Of a stretch of DNA of 8,283 nucleotides, positions 1 to 6,792 are shown piece by piece. A program made the position numbers and the translations under genes. The stretch's first letter is position 1; each line of letters begins with the position of its first letter. The stretch covers positions 1 through 8,283 of the forward strand of contig DATFJC010000044.1 of assembly GCA_035269445.1 (NCBI GenBank), read 5' to 3'. This stretch comes from DATFJC01 sp035269445. Lineage in GTDB: Bacteria > Patescibacteriota > Patescibacteriia > UBA2591 > UBA6264. A model generated the notes under the pieces. It ran no database searches. It saw only the letters and a list, made by a program, of their open reading frames with translations, and had not been told where the DNA came from.

Positions 1-1377
1 GAAAAAGAAAATGAATATAATAATCTACAAGAAAAACAACAAGAAGTTTTAGATAAAAACAACGAATTAATCTCCAAACGCTCTGAAGTAAAAGCAAAAA
101 TTCAAATACTTGAAAGCCAACTTCAAAAAGAAATAGAACAACAAGAAAAAAGGCCCCAACACGACAATGTTCAAATTACTAATTCTAATAAAATATTTAA
201 AAACATTAATGAATTAAAAAATTTACAAGAAAACCAGATAAAGTTTATTAATGAAATTAATGATTTAGATGACTTAAAAAAAATAAAAGTTTTTTCCCAA
301 AAAGTTCTAAATAAAATAAATTCTTTATTTGACTTTTTTACAAAAACCTCAGTTAAAAAAGAAATAAAAAAAGATTTTTCTAAGGAGAAAGAAATAATTA
401 ACGAATTAAAAAATAAATTAAAAGATATTAATAATAAAATTAAGCTAGTTAGTGAAAAATTAAAAAAAGTTAAAAATAATATTTCCAATTTTAATAATAA
501 AGAGCAAGAAAAAAGAGAAAAATTACTTAAATGGCAACAAATAACTCAAGAAGAACAGTATAATCTTAATGAGGTTAATAATAAATTAAATCAAATAGAT
601 ATAAAAATCACTCGCCTAGCAACAAAAAAAGAAGACCTGGAAGCAGAAATTAAAAACGAAATAGATATCCCCATTAACGAACTTTTAAAAAGAAATATAA
701 ATAATGAAAGTGTAAACTATGACCAAATATCTAAACTTAAAAATAAGTTAAATATCATAGGGGGCATTGACCCTTCTGTAGAGCAAGAATATCCTAAAGT
801 CAAAGAAAGATATGATTTTTTAAACAATCAAACCCAAGACTTATCTAAAACAATAAGATCACTTTTAAAGATAGTTAAGGAGTTAAACCAAAAAATAGAA
901 CACACCTTTAAAACAAATTTTTTTCAAATCGAAAAAGAATTTAATTATTACTTTCAAACAATATTTGCTGGTGGCAAAGCTAAACTTTCCTTTCAAGAAA
1001 AAGATAATACAGATGAAACAAATAATAGCTCCCTTATAAAAGGTATTGAAATTTTTGCTTGCCCGCCTGACAAAAAAATAAAAAATATTGAAATGCTTTC
1101 CGGTGGAGAAAAGGCCCTGACTGCCCTAGCTTTAATTTGTGCTATTATTTCAATTAATAAGCCTCCTTTTATTATATTAGACGAGGCTGACGCTGCTTTA
1201 GACCAAAAAAACTCTACTCGCTTTGCCAATATACTAAAAAAGCTAAGAAAACACACTCAGTTTATTGTCATAACCCACAATCAGCAAACTATCCAAATTG
1301 CTGACATATTATATGGTGCGACAATGACTAAAACGGGAGCTTCAAAATTAGTTTCCTTAAAATTAGAAGAAGAATAA
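1..1377 (+). CDS. smc: Chromosome partition protein SMC, C-terminal part (5' end outside window)
   Basis: The frame is open from base 1 to a TAA stop, giving 458 residues with no start, so the gene enters from the left edge. SMC proteins are ABC-type ATPases that dimerise, clamp DNA and help fold and segregate the chromosome. Residues 1-50 and about 125-220 are Lys/Glu/Asn-rich and coiled-coil-like. Residues 252-275 carry the family segment before the head (GGIDP, then EYPKVKERYDFL). The C-terminal ATPase head holds the ABC signature LSGGEK (366-371), Walker B FIILDEAD with Asp394 and Glu395, the D-loop ALD (399-401) and the H-loop His426 in VITHNQ. The Walker A lobe would lie upstream, outside the window. 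Residues 51-125 break the coil and are discussed in the findings. The gene converges on the mreB operon across a hairpin terminator. Assignment is secure; the hinge is not visible. Confidence 0.96.
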   Translation, partial: EKENEYNNLQEKQQEVLDKNNELISKRSEVKAKIQILESQLQKEIEQQEKRPQHDNVQITNSNKIFKNINELKNLQENQIKFINEINDLDDLKKIKVFSQKVLNKINSLFDFFTKTSVKKEIKKDFSKEKEIINELKNKLKDINNKIKLVSEKLKKVKNNISNFNNKEQEKREKLLKWQQITQEEQYNLNEVNNKLNQIDIKITRLATKKEDLEAEIKNEIDIPINELLKRNINNESVNYDQISKLKNKLNIIGGIDPSVEQEYPKVKERYDFLNNQTQDLSKTIRSLLKIVKELNQKIEHTFKTNFFQIEKEFNYYFQTIFAGGKAKLSFQEKDNTDETNNSSLIKGIEIFACPPDKKIKNIEMLSGGEKALTALALICAIISINKPPFIILDEADAALDQKNSTRFANILKKLRKHTQFIVITHNQQTIQIADILYGATMTKTGASKLVSLKLEEE

Positions 1378-1397
1378 AAAATTCATACTAAATAAAT

Positions 1398-1432
1398 AAA
1401 AACTCCGAACTTTAAATATTCGAAGTTTTTTT
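1398..1432. terminator. Bidirectional intrinsic terminator between smc and mreB
   Basis: A 9-bp stem (1401-1409 AACTCCGAA with 1419-1427 TTCGAAGTT) surrounds a 9-nt loop and can extend by three A-T pairs to 1398 and 1430. A run of seven T (1426-1432) follows on the + strand, and on the - strand a run of five U comes from the A's at 1398-1402. Position 1405/1423 is an A-C mismatch in + strand RNA but a G-U wobble in - strand RNA, so the hairpin is better formed for the leftward operon. It sits in the only space between the convergent smc and mreB genes. Confidence 0.75.
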
Positions 1433-1461
1433 ATTTGAAAAATTAAATTTTATTTATATTT

Positions 1462-2502
1462 TTATTCACGAGCAGAAGGAATCAAAACTGGTTTCAAGTT
1501 TTGAAAATCCTCTAAAATAAGACCGATCCCTCGAATCACAGAAGTACTAGGCTCATTTGTTATATAAACAGGAACTTCTATTTTTTCCTTAGCCAACTTT
1601 TCAAGGCCGTCTAGCCTAGAACCACCACCAGAAAACATAATTCCTCTTTCATAAATATCTGAAACTAATTCAGGCGGACTAGCCTCAATAGTATCATGGA
1701 TAGACTCAATTATAGTTTTTAATAAAGGCATTATTGCTTCGCGTATTTGAGACTCTGTAACAATAATTTCTTTAGGCAAACCACTTCTTAAATCTCTACC
1801 CTTAACTGACATTTCCTTATTTTTGTCAGACTTAAAAGCAGATCCTATTTGAGTCTTAAGCCTAGTTGCTGTTTGATGTCCTAACAATACGCCGAACTCT
1901 TCTCTTACAAAATTAATGATTCTTTCATCAAAAGACTCACTCCCAATCTTTAAAGATTTCCACTCCACAATGCCGTTTAAAGATATTACGGCTATCTCTG
2001 TTAATCCTCCCCCAATTTCTACAACCATACTACCGATTGATTCTTGAACTGGCAGTCGGGCTCCAATTGCCGCAGCCATTGATCTTTGCACTAAGTGAAC
2101 TTGTTTTGCTCCTGCCTGTAAAATAACATCCTCCAAAGACTTTTGTTCTACCTCGGTTACCTCTAAGGGTACCGCCGTTATTACTGTTGGCCTTGAAACT
2201 AAAGCAAAAACATCTCTATGTACTTTTTCGAAAATTGTTTTTAACATTTTTTCAGTAACTTCAAAATCTGAAATTACCCCATGTCTTAACGGTCTAACAA
2301 CTTCTATATGCTCAGGAACCTTGCCTTCCATTTTCAAGGCATTTTGACCTAAGGTAATGATTTGATCCTGCCTTTTATTAATAGAAACAATAGAAGGCTC
2401 ACTCATCATTATCCCCCTATCCTTTAAATAAACCCTGGTATTGCTAGTTCCTAAGTCTAAACCAATATTTTTTGAAATTGTGCCTAATAATTTTTTAAAC
2501 AT
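1462..2502 (-). CDS. mreB: MreB-family actin-like cell-shape protein, divergent ATPase site
   Basis: This 346-residue protein matches the usual MreB length and order. MreB is a bacterial actin that forms membrane-bound filaments and guides the cell-wall machinery. The N-terminus MFKKLLGTISK could be a membrane-binding amphipathic helix. Phosphate-1 loop GLDLGTSNT (14-22, Asp16 kept), RPLRHGVISDFEVTEKML (70-87), AAAIGARLPV (143-152), phosphate-2 region VVEIGGGLTEIAV (160-172) and a C-terminal adenosine-type motif SGGGSRLDGL are all present. Three key positions depart from the family: the usual EEPMAAAIGA reads QRSMAAAIGA (Arg140), the usual DIGGGTT reads EIGGGLT (Glu162, Leu167), and GDxxDE reads GSESFDE. 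Codons were checked on the reverse strand (AGA, GAA, TTA). It is the last gene of the operon, 11 bp after proS, just before the terminator. No Shine-Dalgarno site is visible. Family membership is sure; active ATP hydrolysis is doubtful. Confidence 0.93.
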   Translation of the reverse strand: MFKKLLGTISKNIGLDLGTSNTRVYLKDRGIMMSEPSIVSINKRQDQIITLGQNALKMEGKVPEHIEVVRPLRHGVISDFEVTEKMLKTIFEKVHRDVFALVSRPTVITAVPLEVTEVEQKSLEDVILQAGAKQVHLVQRSMAAAIGARLPVQESIGSMVVEIGGGLTEIAVISLNGIVEWKSLKIGSESFDERIINFVREEFGVLLGHQTATRLKTQIGSAFKSDKNKEMSVKGRDLRSGLPKEIIVTESQIREAIMPLLKTIIESIHDTIEASPPELVSDIYERGIMFSGGGSRLDGLEKLAKEKIEVPVYITNEPSTSVIRGIGLILEDFQNLKPVLIPSARE

Positions 2503-2513
2503 ATTTTTTTATT

Positions 2514-3974
2514 TTAATAACTTTGAGCAAATAACCATTTATGATCAGCCTTTCTACCACAATAAATACATTTACCCTTTTCTTTTTTATCTAATTGATC
2601 TATTTCTAAAACTCGAGTAGAAAATTTAGTCTCATGTTTTATATTATTCTCACATTTTTTATTACCACACCAAAAGGCTCTTATAAACTTTTTAGAGCCT
2701 TGAGCTATTTTTTTAAACTCTTCATAGTCATCAACTTCAATAGTCATATTATTTCTAATATCTTGGGATTTTTTAAGTAAATTATTCTGAATCATTTCTA
2801 GTTTGCTTGTTACCTCATTAATCAATTGATCTCTTTCAACTTCTTGTTTTTTAAAATTATCTCTTCTAGCTAAAGTTAGTTTTTTATTTTTTACTTCATT
2901 TGCCCCTATTTCAAGCCTCAAGGGTATGCCCTTTAACTCCCAATTATTTATTTTAAAACCAAAACCATGATTATTGTCGGAATCTAGAATAACCCTAAAG
3001 TTATTTTTTTCTAACTCTGCCATTATTTCTTTGGAATATTTTTCAACCCTTTCTTGATCTTTTTTATCCTTACAGGGAACAGTTATTATTACAACTTGAT
3101 TAGGAGCAATTTTAGGTGGAATAATAAGACCAGCATCATCACCATGTACTAAAATTAATCCGCCAATAGAACGGGTAGAAAGCCCCCAAGAAGTTTGAAA
3201 GGGATGATTTTTTTTGCCTTTTTTATCTAAAAAATTAATATTAAATACCTTAGAAAAATTATCTCCTAAATTATGAGAAGTAGCTGCCTGTAAGGCTTTA
3301 CCATTTGGGACAACAATTTCTATAGAATAAGTTTTTTTAGCGCCAGCAAACTTTTCTTGCTCGCTTTTAATTCCAACATAAGAAGAAATTGCTAAATAAT
3401 CTTTATATATTTTCTCATACCATTTAAGAGCCCTAAGGGTCATATTTTTTGCTTGTTCCTTTGTCTTATGAGCAGTGTGCCCTTCTTGCCACAAAAATTC
3501 ACTAGTTCTTAAAAAAGGATATGTCCTTTTTTCCCACCTTACAATATTACACCACTGATTAATTAAAAAGGGTAAGTCCCTATAACTTTCAATCCAGTCA
3601 GCAAAGGTTTTATATATTATAGTCTCTGAAGTTGGTCTTAAAACATAAGGTTCTTTTAAATCCTTTCCACCGGCATGAGTAACAACGGCCAACTCAGGGG
3701 AAAAGCCCTTTAAATGTTCCTTTTCTTTTTCTAATAAATAATGAGGTATAAGCATGGGAAAATAATAATTCCTTACACCATAATCTTTAAACCAACCGTC
3801 TAAAACTTTCTTTATTTGCTCCCAAATTTCAAAACTATTAGCCCTCATTATCATTGCTCCCTTAACTTCTGATTGATCAACCAGTTTTGCTCTAGAAACA
3901 ACCTCATTATACCACTTAGATATATTTTGAGATTTTTTTACCAAATTTTTCTTTTTTATTTTTTTATCATTCAT
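2514..3974 (-). CDS. proS: Prolyl-tRNA synthetase, archaeal/eukaryotic type (no INS editing domain)
   Basis: This 486-residue class II synthetase attaches proline to tRNA-Pro in the cytoplasm. Visible landmarks are KWYNEVV (20-26) near the N-terminus, LRPTSET (112-118), motif 2 from RWEKRTYPFLRTSEF (146-160) to QEGHTAH (163-169), the substrate-pocket segment TSHNLGDNFSKVF (232-244), and motif 3 GLSTRSIGGL to HGDDAGLIIPP (264-287, Arg268). An anticodon-binding domain follows at about 290-395. The C-terminal domain has a likely zinc site, Cys436-x4-Cys441 with Cys469-x2-Cys472, and ends in AQSY. Motifs 2 and 3 are about 100 residues apart, so the inserted INS editing domain of the bacterial-type enzyme (about 570 residues) is absent. 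The ATG at 3974 follows rseP by 27 bp; an AAGG lies 13 nt upstream, too far for a strong ribosome site. Confidence 0.97.
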   Translation of the reverse strand: MNDKKIKKKNLVKKSQNISKWYNEVVSRAKLVDQSEVKGAMIMRANSFEIWEQIKKVLDGWFKDYGVRNYYFPMLIPHYLLEKEKEHLKGFSPELAVVTHAGGKDLKEPYVLRPTSETIIYKTFADWIESYRDLPFLINQWCNIVRWEKRTYPFLRTSEFLWQEGHTAHKTKEQAKNMTLRALKWYEKIYKDYLAISSYVGIKSEQEKFAGAKKTYSIEIVVPNGKALQAATSHNLGDNFSKVFNINFLDKKGKKNHPFQTSWGLSTRSIGGLILVHGDDAGLIIPPKIAPNQVVIITVPCKDKKDQERVEKYSKEIMAELEKNNFRVILDSDNNHGFGFKINNWELKGIPLRLEIGANEVKNKKLTLARRDNFKKQEVERDQLINEVTSKLEMIQNNLLKKSQDIRNNMTIEVDDYEEFKKIAQGSKKFIRAFWCGNKKCENNIKHETKFSTRVLEIDQLDKKEKGKCIYCGRKADHKWLFAQSY

Positions 3975-4001
3975 AAATATTATAAAACCTTAATCATAAA
4001 A

Positions 4002-5165
4002 CTAAAATAAACCAATAACTTCTTTAATAGTAACAAAGCCTAAAATCGTAATTAAAATTAAAAAACCAGTGCTAACTATTATATTTTCTGTTTTATATTT
4101 TATTGGCTTCCCCTTAATCCCCTCAATTAAAGCAAAAAGCGCTCTTGAACCATCTAGGGCAGGAAAGGGTATGAGCTGAAAAACCGCAATAGCTACTGAC
4201 AAAAGTCCTAAAAATTGCACTAAATATAAAAAACCAATTTCTGCTATACCAGCAGTTATTTTAGTTATACCAACTGGACCCATAACTCCACCTATAGCAG
4301 CTCCCTTGGTAATTAAAGAGCTTATCATTAAAACAATGCCAGCACATATTTGCCAAGCCAAACCAAAAACATGTTTAAGGGCCCTTAAAAAAGCGCTATG
4401 AAATGGATATTTTACTAAGGCTGTTTTTGAAAGACCAGCCCCAATAACACCTCTTTTTTTATCTGCCTCATCTATTTTATAAATTTCTGAAATGTCAGAA
4501 TAAACTTCATCATAGGATTTAACAGGGATATTTTTTTTAACCATTCTCCCATTTTTTTGTAAACCTAATTCAATACTTTCTCCCTTTTTAGTAGCAGTAT
4601 AATTTTGAAAGTCTTCTACCTCGTCAAAATGTTTACCATCAATTGTTTTTATAATATCGCCCATTATAAGACCTTGTTTTTGGGCTGGTGAGTCAGGCAC
4701 AACAGAGCCAACCTGAACCCCAATTTTTTCAACTACATGAGCATTTTCAGAAACATTATCAACATCTTGTGGTATACCCGTGCTATATAAAATAAAAAAA
4801 ATTAAAATCGCAACTATTATATTCATAGCAACTCCAGCTACTGCAACTAAAAATTTTTTCCACCATTTAGCTCCCCTAAAGCTATCTGGATCTTGGTCTT
4901 TTTCTAACTCCCCCTTAAGCTTATTAAAACCACCAAAAGGGATCCAGTTTAAAGAATAAATTGTATTTTTTGATTCCCTGGGCTCATTTTTACCAAAGAA
5001 CATCTTTCTTTTACCGCCTACCTTAACAAAGCCAAAAAAGCGAGGCGGATAACCAATACCAAATTCTTCAACTTTAATCCCAGAAATTTTAGCTACTATA
5101 AAATGGCCTAATTCATGAAAAAAAATTAAAATACTAAGACCAATAATCGCAAACAATACAAACAT
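4002..5165 (-). CDS. rseP: RseP/RasP-type site-2 (M50) intramembrane zinc metalloprotease
   Basis: This 387-residue membrane protein cuts transmembrane segments of other proteins; in model bacteria it releases sigma factors by cleaving anti-sigma factors or clears signal-peptide remnants. Helix 1 (about 1-24) contains the zinc motif HELGH at 17-21. IPFGGFNKLKGE (75-86) is the conserved membrane-loop segment. Helix 2 (about 104-127) carries GVAMN. A PDZ domain lies at about 150-215 (VGSVVPDSPAQKQGL, GDIIKTIDG). Further helices fall at about 267-286, 310-331 and 361-381. GPVG at 296-299 and PFPALDG with Asp338 complete the M50 active site. A short polar stretch at 50-68 lengthens the loop after the first helix. 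It lies 4 bp after frr and ends in TAG. Its substrate is unknown; no anti-sigma factor is seen nearby. Confidence 0.95.
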   Translation of the reverse strand: MFVLFAIIGLSILIFFHELGHFIVAKISGIKVEEFGIGYPPRFFGFVKVGGKRKMFFGKNEPRESKNTIYSLNWIPFGGFNKLKGELEKDQDPDSFRGAKWWKKFLVAVAGVAMNIIVAILIFFILYSTGIPQDVDNVSENAHVVEKIGVQVGSVVPDSPAQKQGLIMGDIIKTIDGKHFDEVEDFQNYTATKKGESIELGLQKNGRMVKKNIPVKSYDEVYSDISEIYKIDEADKKRGVIGAGLSKTALVKYPFHSAFLRALKHVFGLAWQICAGIVLMISSLITKGAAIGGVMGPVGITKITAGIAEIGFLYLVQFLGLLSVAIAVFQLIPFPALDGSRALFALIEGIKGKPIKYKTENIIVSTGFLILITILGFVTIKEVIGLF

Positions 5166-5169
5166 AAAA

Positions 5170-5727
5170 TTAATTTCCTTTTATTTCCTCTTCTTTTTTA
5201 TTAGCAAATTCTTCTAACTCAGTCTGCTTTTCTTTGGTTAGTTTATCAAGCTTTTCAATCAAGCGATATTTATCATCCTCGGTAATATCTTGATTTCTTT
5301 CAGATTTTTCTATTTCCCCTTTTACCTCATCTCTTATAGAACGTAAAGATTCTCTTGCATTTTCTAACTTTTGATGCAAAACCTTTATAATTTTTTCTCT
5401 TGTTTCTTGATTAAGGGGGGGTAAATTTATTCGAATAACATTATCCTGTCCAATGTTAGGGCTAGCCCCCAAATCAGACTGACTTAAGGCCTTTTCTATC
5501 TCTTTTGCAATATTTTTGTCCCAAGGACTAATAACAATTGTGCGGGCATCGGAAACACTAATAGAAGCAAGTTCTTCAAGTGGGGTTTTTGTTCCATAAC
5601 TTTTTACCAAGATATTATTCACTAACTTACTACTTGCTCGATTTGTCCTAATAGAAGAGATATCTTGCTTTCCAAAATGAACTGCCTTATCAAAACTTTT
5701 TTTGTGTTTTTCGATAATATTTTTCAT
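5170..5727 (-). CDS. frr: Ribosome recycling factor
   Basis: At 185 residues this has the exact length usual for RRF, which acts with EF-G to split the post-termination 70S ribosome. The N-terminal helix has IRTNRAS (26-32). The inserted beta domain (about 31-104) carries SYGTKTPLEELASISV and ISPWDK. GASPNIGQDNVIRINLPPL (88-106) is the family signature, followed by ETREK. The long C-terminal helices include ARESLRSIRDE, with Arg130 and Arg133 near the arginines shown to matter in Escherichia coli RRF. The gene starts 4 bp after the lipoprotein gene and ends 4 bp before rseP, fitting translational coupling. No Shine-Dalgarno site precedes its ATG. A run of seven C in the coding strand (5415-5421) encodes part of the Pro-Pro-Leu turn and leaves the frame intact. 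Confidence 0.98.
   Translation of the reverse strand: MKNIIEKHKKSFDKAVHFGKQDISSIRTNRASSKLVNNILVKSYGTKTPLEELASISVSDARTIVISPWDKNIAKEIEKALSQSDLGASPNIGQDNVIRINLPPLNQETREKIIKVLHQKLENARESLRSIRDEVKGEIEKSERNQDITEDDKYRLIEKLDKLTKEKQTELEEFANKKEEEIKGN
5176..5180 (-). promoter_or_regulatory. Shine-Dalgarno site of rseP
   Basis: The - strand reads AAGGA here, 10 nt before the rseP ATG at 5165, inside the last codons of frr (Lys-Gly-Asn-stop). It is the best-placed ribosome site of the operon and supports the chosen rseP start. The other starts have no comparable site at normal spacing. Confidence 0.55.
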
Positions 5728-5731
5728 AAAT

Positions 5732-6781
5732 TTATTTTTTAGTTATTGCTAAATAAATAATTTCTGAGTCTTGTGGGTAAACAAAAATATCAATTGGAGC
5801 TCCGCTAATATCTAAATCGCGAGTAATCCAATCTTCACCACCATTTCTAGATTTATATAAAGTATTATTTGTGACATAATACAAAATATTTACATCACTA
5901 GGAGCAAAGGCTAAGGCCTTTAAATCAGATCGATCTCGAGATCCTGCTGGCAATAAAAGCTCTAATTTTTCCCAAGAAGAGCCACTATTTTCAGTTTTAT
6001 ATATGTTATATTTAGTTAAAACCAAAATAAACTGATCATCTTTAAATAATACATTTTGGATATCTTTTTGCATTTTATCGTCTAAGTTCTCCATTTTAGT
6101 CCACTCTTCTTGTTCATCACCAGAATAAAAAAGATTATTTTCAGTAGCTATAAAAATTTTATTACTTTTAATAGACCTATATATTTTAACTATTTTTCTA
6201 TTAAAACTTTTTAAAAGACTCCAACTAGCACCTTCGTTTTTACTTTTAATAACACGGCCGTCAGAAAAACCCACATAAACCCTATTAGGATACAAGGGGT
6301 CTACAAATATTTCAGTTATTTTATCTTTTGTTTGCTTGTCATCAACATAAACCGACTCCCATGTTCTTAGGGCATCACTTGTTTTTAAAAGAGATTTATT
6401 AATCCCTATATAGACAACATGTTTTTTAACGGGATTGACTTTAATCGAACTTATCGAACCCTGGGGTAATCTCTCAATATTGTGCCACTTTTCACCCTTG
6501 TCATAACTTACAAAAAGACCCTTTGCCTTAGTTCCAACATATAAAGTCCTTGGGTCTTGGGGGTCAACAGCAAAAACATTAATATTAACATTTTCTAAAA
6601 ATTCCTGTTTTTCTAAAATATTTAAAACTGCCCTTTTTTTAGTCCAGGTTTCCCCACTATCCTTAGATTTATAAATTCCCCCAACATCGGTTTTAATACT
6701 TACATTAACACAACCAGCTAATGTAAAAATTAAAACTATTACAAATAAGCTTAAAACTGTTTTTAAATTTTTATGATCCAT
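5732..6781 (-). CDS. Asp-box (BNR/sortilin-like) beta-propeller lipoprotein
   Basis: A 349-residue exported protein of unknown specific role. The N-terminus is a lipoprotein signal peptide: Lys4 and Lys7, a hydrophobic core (9-20), and lipobox LAGC with the modified cysteine at Cys24. This predicts a lipid-anchored domain outside the cytoplasmic membrane. The rest consists of repeats whose blades contain an Asp-box-like motif, (S/T)-x-(D/N)-x-G-x-x-W, ending at Trp46, 99, 141, 187, 227, 270 and 318. The best copies are SKDSGETW, SYDKGEKW, TENSGSSW and SRNGGEDW; the copies at 141 and 227 are degenerate. Spacing of 40-53 residues and a total of seven fit one complete seven-bladed propeller. Related folds include sialidase BNR repeats, VPS10/sortilin and the photosystem assembly factor Ycf48; no sialidase catalytic residues were recognised. 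It sits between holB (11 bp) and frr (4 bp). A scaffold or binding role is inferred only. Confidence 0.85.
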   Translation of the reverse strand: MDHKNLKTVLSLFVIVLIFTLAGCVNVSIKTDVGGIYKSKDSGETWTKKRAVLNILEKQEFLENVNINVFAVDPQDPRTLYVGTKAKGLFVSYDKGEKWHNIERLPQGSISSIKVNPVKKHVVYIGINKSLLKTSDALRTWESVYVDDKQTKDKITEIFVDPLYPNRVYVGFSDGRVIKSKNEGASWSLLKSFNRKIVKIYRSIKSNKIFIATENNLFYSGDEQEEWTKMENLDDKMQKDIQNVLFKDDQFILVLTKYNIYKTENSGSSWEKLELLLPAGSRDRSDLKALAFAPSDVNILYYVTNNTLYKSRNGGEDWITRDLDISGAPIDIFVYPQDSEIIYLAITKK

Positions 6782-6792
6782 AATTAATTAAA

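Noticed and set aside
171..488. Reverse-strand open frame of 105 codons rich in Phe, Ile, Leu and Ser
   Set aside because: It lies entirely antisense to the continuous smc frame and its composition is what the complement of Lys/Asn/Glu codons gives; no known motif.
993..1256. Reverse-strand open frame of 87 codons
   Set aside because: It is antisense to the SMC ATPase head, whose signature and Walker B motifs are plainly encoded on the + strand.
1093..1377. A separate 94-residue + strand gene starting at the ATG before LSGGEK
   Set aside because: The same frame is open back to base 1 and encodes the rest of the SMC head and coil; this Met is internal.
3982..3997. Tiny - strand open frame (ATG at 3997, five codons) between rseP and proS
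   Set aside because: Too short, without a ribosome site, hairpin or proline codons that would suggest a leader peptide.
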